Assembly: GCA_960531495.1 (NCBI GenBank)
Contig: OY482862.1
Coordinates: 5,006,409 to 5,070,408, forward strand
Direction: 5' to 3'
DNA from: Zeus faber
Lineage: Eukaryota > Chordata > Actinopteri > Zeiformes > Zeidae
DNA length: 64,000 nucleotides
In this document: piece by piece, positions 28,302 through 40,600 of the stretch
Numbering within the stretch: the stretch's first letter is position 1
Layout: each line of letters begins with the position of its first letter
Position numbers and translations under genes: made by a program
The notes under the pieces: generated by a model
Told to the model about the DNA's origin: nothing
Seen by the model: the letters and a program-made list of their open reading frames with translations, nothing else
Database searches by the model: none

Positions 28302-29205
28302 AGCAGCCAGTTTTTGATTTTCTGCATTGTACTTTTTTGGTACATTTTTAACTTGACTTGACAAATGTGAACTAAATCATGGGGTTAACCAACCAGTCAC
28401 TTTGAACTCATCTAATCTGGTCATGTCTTGTTTGGCTTTATTTCATGCTTCAAAGCCATTTCGAGTACTCTAATACCTAACTTTAAATATTTAACATTGC
28501 GGTAGAGAAGAGCCAATGCATAATTACTGAATGATATATTTGGCTAATGTTTTCTTATTATTTTCTCTTATGTCTCTATTTGTTTCTCTACAGTAAATGC
28601 ACATTTTTCTTGTTGTTTTGGTGGGTCCTAATTTTTTGCAAAATGCTTAGATGAAAACTCCATTGTTAACTGAGCTCTTACTGGTCAAGCAGAGGTTTCC
28701 GTGTATTTGAATGGTGGTGAAGACGTTTGACGCTGTTTCCAAGATTCTAAGCAAGACCCTCAGCTTGCCACTATTCCATCTATACATGCATAGTGATTAT
28801 CCTTTATTAAGCCTGGAGGCTACCCTCTTCACTCAGTCACCAATACTGTACATTCCTACTCGGTGGTGTCATTACTGTTATCGTCTGTGGCTACCCAACA
28901 TGCCCAACTAATACAAATAACATGCAGAACTGCCCAGTTAGGAAACCCACCCACTACGAATGTATGCTCATGTATGTTCTGTAGGTTCGTCTTCATACAG
29001 AACATGATCTCTTACTATCATAATGATCAAAGTACTACCTTGTCGATTTATCTGTCTTCTTCTCATCCACACAACCCACAGCCTTCGTAGTCATTCATAG
29101 TCATAGTCAACATTGTAAATGCTAAAGGTGAAGCAGAACAACCTGCCCTCCCTTTTTCCAAATTCTGTCATGACGTTGTGTACTCTACATGTAGTACTCT
29201 ACTAC

Positions 29206-29420
29206 ATGGTATGGTAGCTCAGGAGGTAGAGCTGGTCGTCTAGTAATCCAAAGGTCGCTGGTTCGATCCCAGGCTCCTCCTGCTAGCATGCTGTAGTGTC
29301 CTTGAGCAAGACACTTAACCCCTAATTGCTCCTGATGGCTGCGTCCGTCGGTGTTTGAATAATTGTAAGTCGCTTTGGATAAAAGCGTCTGCTAAATGAC
29401 TAAAAATGTAAATGTAAATG
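29206..29420 (+). mobile_element. tRNA-derived SINE, copy 1
   Basis: The head resembles a tRNA gene with an A box (TAGCTCAGGAGG, 29,215-29,226) and a B box (GGTTCGATCCC, 29,260-29,270), the internal promoter of RNA polymerase III. The body has CTTGAGCAAGACACTTAACC. The 3' part has AGTCGCTTTGGATAAAAGCG and TCTGCTAAATG, a tail widespread in teleost SINEs. It ends in short TAAATG-type repeats. This fits a V-SINE-like fish family, but I give that name only as likely. It is not a working tRNA gene, since the acceptor and anticodon arms do not pair properly. Confidence 0.88.
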
Positions 29421-32097
29421 TACTCACCTGCAGTAAAACAAAACTGAATGCAGTAACTAAATTACCTCATAATATTATCAGGGACCCAAAAGAAACTCAA
29501 TGGCTTCAACAAAAGGGTTTGTGGCACGGAGCCCAAGGCACTCGCAAGTTCCAAAAATACCACATGATCTCTTTTCTCCCTCTTGGCGGCTCAAATTTGG
29601 TTCCAAACCATACGTACTGTCAGCAGTCGGTACCCGGAGAACCCTGGACTTCCTACTTTCTGTACTGAGGTGTCAATTAACCTGTCTGCCTTTATATATG
29701 CTAACCTTTGGTCCACTACTCTTAAAAAAGTCCTCTCTTTCTGCATTCTCCAAGAAAGATTGGCCTTAACTGTCAGCAAGCGTTTCCTCCTATGGTATGA
29801 AAATGACTCTACTGCTCTCTGCCAAGCCCCTGGAATAATGCCCTATTCCCCTTACTACTACCATTAACTTCCATAAATACTTGAAAACATGAGGCACACT
29901 CAACCAATACAGAACCCCAATAGATCTCCACCTCAGTGGGCTGACTTCAATTGGTGAGATATCTGCTGGCAGAACAAGATCTGGTGTAGTCCTCTACACC
30001 CTTTTCTCACATTCACTTTTATCCTTGCTGAATAGCATCTGGACAAATTGACATGGGTCCCAAAAGACTTCTGCCATTGCTCGCTCCTTCATCTTCTTCC
30101 TCCTTATTCTGAGAAGCTCTGCCCTCCTTAAAACAACCAACCTGATCTACTCTTTCCTTCTCACTTGTATGTTTCCGCTGTGTCCTAAACTGCCTTCAAC
30201 TTCAGAATACGCCTCTCTCTTATTGCTTGCTGTCACAACTATACTGAACCTGGTTCTCCCGCATTTTTCTCTTGTAGAATTCCAAATCTCTCCATACCAC
30301 TCCCCTCCACCCCTTCAATTTACAGAGTATTCCTATCAAAGCACTATTAATATGATTCCATTCCTCAGACTCAGCAGCCCTCTGGACATCTAACCTTTGG
30401 TTTCTGTCCACTATTTTCTCCCCTTCGAGGCTGGTCTGCTCCTTGCTCTCCCCCCATCTTGCAACACGGTGCTAAAATCTGTCTCCTCTACAAGGGGGAT
30501 CCTGAGATGCTATGGATAGCTTAAATATGTCATTCCAATTATTATTGGATTTCTGTATGTTGCAGTGTTGTTAAGTGCCCTTTAGTATAAAAAAAACCCC
30601 TGATCATATCATTCCTTCCCCCATAATACCTCTCTCCATTACTACATCACTTCAATCAATCATATGAAAGACATTATAATAATTCCTTTCCATAGCTTGT
30701 TTTAGCTCCAAAATCTCTGCTTTAATACGAGACTAAACAAGGTTCAAGACAGTATTATTGTTCTGGGGCCTTTTGGGTAAGCAGCTGCGATGTCCTGCGT
30801 CTGTGTTGGAGAGCTGCAGACTGGCCCAGCTCCTGGCACTGGCAGCCTCTCCAGCCATTATGTAAGTGAATTAAACTAATGCATGTGTCTCTTCTCCGCC
30901 GCCGGACAGTATTTATTACCCTGATCTATGTCCTTATCCCTTATATCGTGTCGCCCCCCTCTCCATCTTTTATATTGTCACCTCCCTCTATTTTTACCAC
31001 TGGGAATGACTGGTCGAGGTTATAAAAGAAAAAAAATGGAGTACCTGGTGTATAACTTCTACACAATAGCCCTATTGACTGATATGAGTCACATCTACAG
31101 TAGACATCTTCCAGTGTGCCCGAATGCGAGATTATCCCTGTCGGCATTTATGAGCTGACCGGCGTTTTTTGTTATTCCACGCTGTCATTTATGATTTACC
31201 CTGGGAACGGACGACACTGGAACAATCTTCCGCTTCTTAATATTGCAGAGTGGAATGCACATATCAACCCAGCCCTATATGAGTAAATCATTTTCATAAT
31301 TCAATATCGCTGTACAAAAAGCAAGCTATTGCAACGCTGTGCTGGAATGGCCCGCAGAACAAAAATGAGCTGGTGCACAACCTTCAGGAGGGAAGGGAAT
31401 GGAAATATTATTACCACGAACGACGGAGTCGTCAAAAATATAAATAAATAAAAACACACAGGGGCAGACCTGCATAGTGGATGTTGATATACTGTAGCCT
31501 TGCGATCCCATTTGGTCTGATGATTTAAGCACCTCAAACATAAGGGGATGATTTCTGCTTTCGACAGGTGCCGAGAAAAAAAAAAAAAACGTGAAACATT
31601 TTGGCCGCGGGTGACTTTTGATTTGAGACATTGGGTTCAACTAAAATGCATTGCATTATATAAGTCACCGAGCCGAGATGCGGCTCCTAAACACCACAAA
31701 AAAAGGATACATTTTATGCATGATTTACGATAGGCGGGTTAAAGATTTAGCAAAGAGTGTCACGGTTTTTGGCACAGGGGAGGATCATTTGTTTGTACAG
31801 GAGAAGCAGCATAATTAATTGTTCCGGTGCTGATGCTGTCTCATATTGATACATGTCATCTATTATACTCCCTTCCAAACCGTCCGTGCTTCTGTTTTGC
31901 TGCCTGGAAATGAATGGATGTGAACGCTCATCTTGACAAGGAAATGGATGGCAAACATTAACGCATCCACGTTCGGGTAAATGAAGCTTTAAAATTGTAT
32001 CATGTTCATCCACTGGTGATAGTGAGTCATTTTAATTGACCTTTTTGTAGGTGCAAGGTCAGGGGACGAACCTGCATGGTTTGACGAGTGTTTACAC
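29421..32097. other. Unique DNA; pyrimidine-rich stretch then complex block
   Basis: 29,560-30,480 is strongly pyrimidine-rich on the plus strand, with several open frames of 60-94 codons but no known domain. 30,760-31,300 and 31,540-32,030 are complex, non-repetitive and could be conserved non-coding sequence. No gene is recognised. Confidence 0.4.
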
Positions 32098-32344
32098 CCG
32101 TGTTTCCCAACCCTTTTTCATCTGCCCCAATGAACAATGAAATAATCCCACGGAACTATACCACTATCATGTTAACCACTAGAGGGATCAGAAACAATTA
32201 TAACTGTGCTTTTTTATTATCATAATCCACTAACAATTAGTGATGCAAGACCCACGAACGAATCGTTCTTAGCGAACAAATATTTGAAATGACTTGAGAG
32301 TCAGGAGTCACTCCGGCAAAAGAGTGGCCAAGGGAGTGGATCTT

Positions 32345-32409
32345 CAATGGAATGAATGTATGTATATGTGTGTGACAAATAAACCACTTGAATCTTGAAT
32401 CTTGAATCA
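32345..32409 (+). mobile_element. L2-type LINE 3' tail fragment
   Basis: The run GTGTGTGACAAATAAACCAC is followed by tandem TTGAATC units. This is the plus-strand sense of the TTCAAGATT tail seen at 8.1 and 10.5 kb. Only the last 60 or so bases of a LINE were inserted, within the hAT-like element. Confidence 0.6.
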
Positions 32410-32667
32410 ATTTACAAAATGAATCCTGTTCATTGTTCACTGGAAGTCCCCCCTCCCTCACCGTGCATTAAACCAACTGAGTCAAATTAATAAATAGTCT
32501 GAATATTAAATTAAGATTGAATACGAACGATCGATAACTGTGCTTATTATTATGGCCCACTACCAACCAACGAAGGATTAGTTCGTAGCGAACAAATCTT
32601 CGAAAGAGTCAGGATTCACTGTGGCAAAAAGTCAGCGAAGGAGTTCAACTTTGAATCTTATATTTGA

Positions 32668-32698
32668 AATGAATGAATGAATGAATGAATGAATGAAT
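32668..32698. repeat. (GAAT)n tract
   Basis: Seven tandem GAAT units inside the hAT-like element. Confidence 0.9.
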
Positions 32699-33168
32699 CT
32701 TTGAAAATAATTGCGAAGGATTAAATTAAAGTCCAATGCAAAAAAGGCCAAGCCATTTAACACAAATCCCTGAATTTGACTTATTTACTCTTTGCATTCC
32801 ACCAAAATAAATACAATTTATACTAAGTTAAATTATTCTTGTGAGAATTCTGTTCACAACGAGAGTCCTCCTTTGTTCATTCTGCATTATGTCAACCGAA
32901 TCAAATGAACAAAAAGAAAATCGAACGACTCTTTTAAATGAGGGGCAAGTCAATGAGTGATTCAAGAACCAAATCCAGTCAAATCTTGTGCTCACGTTGT
33001 CAGTCTGATGGACACAGAGCTGCCATTCCGGCTGGAGCTGATGAATAAGACAGATTAGTATATCCTTGAAATTTCGATCTTGCAACACAAGAGTTAGTTT
33101 CTGTGATAGTATTTCATGTGGAACTAGAAAGAATGAGTGTACCGTGGAGCAGTGGTTGAAAAACACTG

Positions 33169-36100
33169 GTTTGAATGGCCACTCTGAGTTCTGTGAGAGG
33201 ATGCACCTCAATCAACCGCGTCTGTTTTGGCCGGCACTCTCCTTTCTTCACTCTCCGGGGAAAGTGCTCTGTCATGTGTTTCTGAAGGACGGAGGTGCCC
33301 CGTCGCTCTCTCGACAAAGCGTCACCTCCGCCGCGGGAGGTTAGGGCTATACTTGTCGCTGTTGCAGAGGCGTGCCAGCTGATGATGATTGATAAGGTTT
33401 TCATCAAGCCTTGTGCTTGTGATGTAAGATACACCGTGGAGGTGCTTTCCGCCACCCATTAAACTGGCGAACTACAAGAGGCCCCCAGGAAGTCAGATCA
33501 TCATTTGTATGTACCTTGCCGAAGTGGAGTGGTGTGATCAGAAAACCCGGAGTGCTCTCGCTCGCTCGATGACACTTATTATCATTGGTAACTTGATAAT
33601 TCGGTTAAGTAATTGCTGAATATTCTCCAAGATTACCGTCACTCCCTTCCCGACTGTGGTACAGGCTATGAAAATTAGGACATCATAATCCTGATCAGGT
33701 TGTGTCGGCTTATTCCTTGCATAGTGTTCCTGCGACCCAGCGGTAATTGCCTTTCAAAATCTTTTAAATCTTGCACGACATACCGGCAAATCCGTTCGGT
33801 CCCTGTTGTTCTTCAGTGGCGACCTTGAGCATTGTTTGACAAAGCCTTCTACAGCCCCACCAAATCCAACCCCCCACCCACCCACCCCCCGTCGCCAACA
33901 TGGAGTAGAGTCGGGGTGGATTTAAAATTCCGTGCACAGACTTCCGTGGCATTTCTTTAAAAAAAACTCCATGGATGGGAGAATATGTGCTTGGTTCAGA
34001 CACTACAGCGGTCAGCACTAGTCACGATAGTGGTTATATAACAGTGTAATAACACAGGAACAAAACCCTGTGTCCCCAGAGGACTGTGAAAAGTGGCTCG
34101 TGATGACCTCGGATCCTGTCAAAACTACCCAGAATACAAAGTAGTGAGAGTGAAAGAGTTTAGAAGAGGAAGCCAAAACCAAAGTCCTCAAAAGCAGACT
34201 AATTACCCTAAATGTCTGATAACGCTCAAATCCTCGTTTTTTTCCAGAGGCTAAGCATAATGGTTTATTAACTTTCCATAATTGACTGTAATTAGCACAG
34301 GGTCTTAGAGCTTTTGTTTAAGAAACCACAGTATTTTTGTTGTAATATCTCCAGCCACAAATTATTTATTTTATTCCCCTTGGTTAAGTATGAATATAAA
34401 ATGTGTGAATGAAAGAATACTTGAATATGTGAATGTTTCAACAAGCACTGTCAAACATTAGTTACATTTTATTATTATGTTATTTTATTTATACAGTATG
34501 TATATAAGAATGTGATTAGTGGTATAAAAACTATGTATACATGATATTTTCTCAATTTTATTTAAATATTACTATTATTATTGTATTGTATTATTTTAGT
34601 GTTTATCTATATTTGATATACATATTGGCATACACTATATATTTAAATTCAAGTTCAATTATCCGGCTATGAGTTGAGAAAATTTAACTTGATAATATTT
34701 CTGACAACAAGAAATAAATATTGTGATACAAAATCTCCAAAAACAATCCACATTGTATTCCTAAAATAAGGAAAGCTGTCTTGAAATGTCTTCTTCCGGA
34801 GTGCTTTAAAAACCTGCTGTTTTGTTCAAAGAAAACATACTTATTTGATTTAAAGAAATCCCTTAAAATATATATTATTTTACAAGTACTATTTGTTTTT
34901 TTTGCCATTCAAAAAGTTAATTTCACGATTCTCTGTCTTGCTTTTTTTCCAGTACATAATCAGGGGGATACTTTTCGACTGAATGCACAGGGGGGGGGGG
35001 AGGAAAATCTGTTACAGCTGTGTTCTCTCACCAATTTAACAAAAATTACAAAAAAGAGCCGCACATTGTAAACACAAGGTTTTATTAACTTTTTATTTTC
35101 AGTAACAACCTCCACCTGGACATTCATGTTTTTGGCTAAAAAAAGTAGCTGTGTTGTGTTACACAGTTTGTAGCCAAGTGCTGCACCCAAAATATTGATA
35201 GCCAACCTTGATTAGATATTTGTTAGCATTTTAGGATACTTTTTTTTAAACATAATCTATGGAATGGATATTTCCCTTCTTTATTTTTCTTATATTTTGG
35301 CCCCGTATAATATATTGGAAAATATATTTGATCTTCTTAATTTGTAGGTTTTATATTTATAGTCTTATATTTTTTCTTGTTTATCTTTGGGGGGTTTATT
35401 TTAATTCTTTATTGTCAATTTTAAGGTTTCTATTTATTGTTCATCATAAAGTTATTATATATTGCTATTTTCTACCTTCTTTTGTTTATTTTCATGTGTA
35501 TTGTTTATTGATCGGTTTATTTTTCTTAGTTATTTTTGTGCCAAGGGGACCTATTACCTGTATGCTCCTTTTCAACAAGTCAATATATGGTCTCTGAGGT
35601 CCTAAAAACATGATTTTTAAGTATTTTGCTGCATTCTAGCCATTCTAATATGGCTCTCAACCATCCTGTTCTATAATAGGCTGTTTCTGTGTGTGTAGTT
35701 ATAAATGTAAATGAGCTGCCAGGCCCCTGGTTCTGTGAGCCAATGGGGTTGGAGCTTAACTCCGGCTTCCGCTGTACTTAGCCTGTAAATTTCCTCTGAT
35801 TTCCCCATATCTCACCACCAAAATCTGTTTCCGAACCAATTTGAGGAAATAAGCAACCCAGTTGCTGAATCTTCACTCATAATAGATCTACAAAGTCTAA
35901 TTACAAGCTTTGTTCTGACTTTCGTTGCCAACACCGTACCAGGACACTGCATCCAGGCCACCACTTAATGTCTTAAAATAAAATAAAATAAATACATCCA
36001 CAAACAAAGAAACATAACATTTTTTATTGTTTTTTTTTTTAGAGAAACACAGAGCGGATCGCGCCCTGCAGCCTATAGTGAACCTCCCACATACTTTTTT

Positions 36101-37223
36101 TTTTTTTTGAAAGATACAGTGCAGAATACTACTTTTTTAAATGCTTACATTGTCATTATCTGCAGCTTTGTCATAGACATTTGGCATTAATTCCTCTTTC
36201 TTTTAAAATATTCATGCTAGTCTCTGCAGCCAACAGAGCACTTCCCATGCTTTGCTCTTAGCTTTGACGCTAGTGTGTCCAGTGGTGCTCTAATTCTACT
36301 GAAGCCCTGGATGACGTAGATCAGGGCTGCAAAGCTGAACGGCATGTTTTAGGACATGTTTTGTGAAATAGGCAGATCACAAAAAACCGACTGAGTTGGT
36401 TTATCAGAGACCCAAATGTATGTGCCCAAACACTGAAAAAGTCAGTTTTGCATTGACACTGCCAAGTCAGTTGTACCCTTTTATGGAAGCAATTTTATGT
36501 CTTTATTTTTCAATGTAGCATGATTCCATATTTGAAGGGACAGTTCTTGTGACGAGTTTGCCTCAAAACGTTCTCATAACAAAGTTTTATAAAAAACGTC
36601 TCGGCCCAAAGGACACACATTTGGAATGGACAGCATGCTGGTAAGAGAGTGTCCGTTGCGGCCACCGGAGGCCCCTTGGGGCTCCTGGGCCCGGTTGCAC
36701 CGGCTATAGTTAAGCCACCACAGACAGACCTTTTGTCATCTGACATTCAGGCCTATAGCCAGCGCTCCAATCAAGATATGAGTCATTTAATTTGAAGACA
36801 TTAATTAACTGACACATTTGTGCAGTTTAGGCATTTAGCTCAGGCGGGTATGGGATTCAATAAAGACCAATGAAAAAATGCACAATTCTGGGACTAAACT
36901 CTATCCTTTATGCAAAGGAACAACAGGAGACGAGCTGCCCTCCGACATCTCCGTGCGCTAAATGCCGCTGTTTTGAGAGGGGGCCAGTGCTCGGGCAGCG
37001 CTAACCACAAGTGATCACTTACAGTACAGTATGCAGGTGTTTGAATATTCATGACCGTGAAAATCCATGCGCCGCAGCCTGGCCATCGACACTCGGCCAG
37101 AAAAACAAAGGGTCTGATGCATATGACCCGATGAAGCCTAAACGATATAACATTAGTGGCTACTATCGTAGGGTTGTATAATGGAGTGTATAATAACAGG
37201 AATGGCCGCAATCTTCTGTCATA
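33169..37223. other. Unique DNA, no gene seen
   Basis: 34,400-35,600 is very AT-rich with T-rich runs. 35,640-35,850 contains a moderately GC-rich segment that looks repeat-derived but is not identified. 36,240-36,350 and 36,880-37,200 are complex unique blocks. Open frames are short and unconvincing. Confidence 0.45.
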
Positions 37224-37601
37224 AGAAAGTGATAGTGAAAAGACTCTTTTTGGAGACTCACTCTTTACGAGTGAGTCAGTAAAAAGATGAGTTCATTTGA
37301 TTCAGCTGGAATAACAAGGATGGGAACAGTGGGTGAGCTCTGAGATCTGAATGAAATTTCCACAAGAATCGTTAAATTCTGGCAAAAGAGAGATAGATAG
37401 ACAGATAGATAAATACTGTAGATATAAAAACATTGGCAATAATAATTGAGTAATAAGTGTAAAAACGGGGAAAAAAAAGAAACTGGCGAACAAAGGTCGT
37501 AAAACGACTCTTTTGACAGAGTGACCACCGACTCCTGAGTTATATAACAGATTCATTTGCGACGAATGAATCGTTCCAGGTCTTGCTGTGAATGTTTGCT
37601 G
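37224..37601 (+). repeat. hAT-like family fragment, copy E, with small GATA tract
   Basis: Begins GTGATAGTGAAAAGACTC and TTTTTGGAGACTC. It contains ATGAAATTTCCACAAGAATC, shared with copies C and F, and a GATA run at about 37,388-37,412 at the same place as the long one near 27.5 kb. A second block with GACTCCTGAGTTATATAAC and a TTCATTTGCGACGAATGAA palindrome follows. Confidence 0.6.
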
Positions 37602-40600
37602 TTGTTAACTTCTCAGCACCTTGAGCCTTTGTGTTGTTTAACATATGTTAAGTGTTGATTTCACTTACAGACGGCCCTTAGCAACACTGCTAATATCGGG
37701 GGGTAAAAATAATGTACGTATGTCACCATCGACTTTTAACTTCCCAGCACCCGCTTTAACTGCCAGCATTGACGGCACGCAAAAGTAATTTTCTTACAAA
37801 GCTAGCAAGGAGGGGGGTTTGGTGTACGGTATCTTAATTCTGCATGGGTGATGGCGGGGGGAGAACAGCCACTCATCTGTGACTCCATTACAAGAGGAGA
37901 ACAAAGCAACGGTATGATCACAATGCCCCGGAATCCACATGGCAATCATATTTGCTGCTTGTAAATTGAATTAGGGGACAGGACCGGGAGCAGGTAAAAG
38001 GCAGACATAAGAGGGCTCTTTGCTCGTTGAGACTAATTGTGTGTCTAAGTGCTACAAAGGGTTGAATGGAGAGGGATCCGCCGTAATCAGAGGGCTGTGT
38101 CCCTTGTTCATCAGGCGAGAACCCTTCTCTGCGCTGCTGGCTTCTGTGCCGGCTGTGGGGCGATGACAGGAAGCAGCGATTGTACGCTGATTTCAGTGCA
38201 GCGTTATGCCCGATCGGCAAAATACAATCATTTTCAGCTACCTTGTGGCAGGGATAATATCCACCCCGTGGACACACGATGTGGCAGTGTGGAGGTGTGC
38301 CTTGGCAATTCCCAAAACCTACCAACAATTACTGCCAAATCCCCGCTTATTTCAATCATGCTCAGAATAGTCATTTGGAAAGGGATATTGAGTATTAGGA
38401 CACCTGGTTGAAAGCTGGAGACACTGTGCCCTGATAAGTTAATTCTGCTGTGCTACTAACCCCTGCCCATTTTCATCAACACTGTTGATGAAATTTCCAC
38501 ATTTCTATACATTTTGTGTGATGCCAGTGAGAGTTTTTTGGGCAGTTCATTTCAAAATATAAATACCTGTCACCAATATTCCCAGCAGAAAAGACAACAG
38601 AGGCTGACTTCTGTATTAAAGGAAGACGACGGAACATTTCATTAAAGTGGAAAGGGACGGAGCGGTGGATAGCTCTGCACTGCCGGAAGACTGGCTCCTT
38701 TGTGAAATAATGATCCGTTGCCTCTGATCTCCGCTCTTTGCATTCTGTCAATGTAAAGGCATGGCCAATCCACCGGGGAAATAAATAAATGATCAAAGTC
38801 GGTGTAGGGAGGTGTGTACAATTTTACAAATGCCGGGCAACATAAACGGTCACAGCATTAAAGCACAGGACTTGCGGTATTTCCCAATAGGCTCACAATG
38901 TATTTGTATACATGATCATATGGTTAAAAGCTGGACCCAATACACACTGGTGACGTTGAAGTAATATAACTCAACGATTGCTCGTTTTTATGTAGTCTTT
39001 GATTAGAATTGCTATTATGCAAAGACTGAGGATATTGTTGTATTGCTAAGATCACAATGCCCTTCACCAGATAGGAATATCTGATAGAATGCTTTTGCTA
39101 TGCACCATACTTTGGAACAAAATGTAATCAATGTGTATTTTTTTTCCAATGTATTTGACATATGGGCAATTGAGCACAATCATAATCGTTACCTAAAACT
39201 TTGACCCCGCAAAGGCACAAGGCGTGTTGTGTAACACGTCTCAGAGGGCTGTTCTTTTTCCGTCCTTGTTCTCCCGTGTTGTTGCTAATTCTTCCTGAGT
39301 CTGAACATCCAGCGATGTGAGGTTGGGGGGGGTCACGTATGCGTTGGGGATTGGTTTAGGGTGTACGGTACCTGAACGTTGCCATTCCAACCCACCCCAT
39401 CTACCCTTTCACATTTGATTCGGTTTATACGCCTTAAATTCCCTCTTTACAACATGCCGTTGTCACCTTGAATGAGGACTTTGCATCTTGATCGGGCAGC
39501 TGCATTCAAATGATTAGTGTGTTCTAAGCACTAGGCCTTGCTGTAATTGTTGCGTACACGTTGGGGGTGTTACACAGAGTTTGTGTAAACTGATTAAATC
39601 ACTGAGTGCACTGTGAAAATACTGGGTTAATACAAGTCGTCTGAAGCTTTTTGGCTTGGAGCCAATCTTCTGTCTTGTGACATTGAGTAATTTAACCATC
39701 TGAGCAACGCTTAATAAGGACATGAACTAATTTCATGGATAAACTGCATCTGTTAGTTGCTTAGTTAAGATGAAGAAATTAAAGGAACTACAGGCAATCC
39801 TGGACTATTTATAGCAATGTTTACCTCTTGTTTACCTCCTTTCATTTTTGGTCCCCTCTTTTTCTCAATTTACATGCTTCCACGGTGGAAAAAATATCCA
39901 TGATATTTATTTTAATTTCTACGCAGATGGTACTCGGTAATCCTTCACAATTTAGCAACAGACCTTCATACACTCAACGAATGTGTACACAAAATCCTGG
40001 AATGGCGCACAATTTTCTTTAAATTCATTAAAATACAGATATAATAATATATAACAGATATTACACTATTTGGTCTCCCAGCTTCTACTACCATCATTAC
40101 TCAGAACCTTTGATCAGCTAGCCACTTATATGTGGCACATTACCAAAACCCCAGAATAATCTTTGACAGAGTCTTAAAATCTGGCATCTTCCAGCTGAGA
40201 AATATTGCAATAAATTCTTACATTTCATTTCTATCCTTCTCCGATATAGAAAGTCATTCATGCATTGGTGTCCCACGACTGGACTGTTGCAATGCTCAAC
40301 AAAACAACATAGCTCACGTTTTGCCCATTTTCATTTGTAGCGCCATCATTTTTCACATTTCAAGTCTTTGGAAATCTGCATGTATATTGATTAACTTTTT
40401 GCTGAATAATTTGATTCATATGTGACAGTAAATATAAATTTGTTGCAAAACTCTCTAAATATTAGTTCACAAATAGTAAAATATTTGACGCAAAGAACTT
40501 GTCAATTGCAGGGTAATCAGTTAATCCCAATCTTGTCTGCACTACCTTTAATTAATGCCTTGGTATAGTGTTTAGTGTTAGTTTAGTGTGAAAATAGATA

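Larger units (their letters stand above)
27623..29205. other. Unique AT-rich DNA with poly-C and TA runs
   Basis: Holds an uninterrupted run of 20 C at 28,120-28,139 and a TA tract at 28,269-28,299. No gene or transposon motif otherwise. Confidence 0.5.
32098..33168 (-). mobile_element. hAT-like non-autonomous element with both ends, copy D
   Basis: The left end reads CCGTGTTTCCCAACCC and the right end GTGGTTGAAAAACACTG. These are the same two terminal types as in the 23.5-24.1 kb copy, but in the opposite orientation. The interior block TGAAATTTCGATCTTGCAAC (about 33,068) is also the reverse complement of the family block. Two diverged copies of an inner segment lie at about 32,225-32,333 and 32,540-32,640. 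A LINE 3' tail fragment (32,345-32,409) and a GAAT run (32,668-32,698) have been added. Flanks GTTTACAC and GTTTGAAT may be an eroded 8-bp target duplication. Confidence 0.65.

Noticed and set aside
29211..29280. A tRNA gene
   Set aside because: A and B boxes are present, but the arms do not fold properly and the sequence continues into a SINE body found twice in the window.
35259..35597. 112-codon Phe/Leu/Ile-rich plus frame as a membrane protein
   Set aside because: T-rich low-complexity DNA gives Phe/Leu/Ile codons by default; a similar T-rich stretch occurs at 63,730-64,000 without such a frame.
37918..38411. Overlapping 136- and 120-codon frames as coding exons
   Set aside because: They oppose each other and show no domain; better explained as a complex non-coding block.
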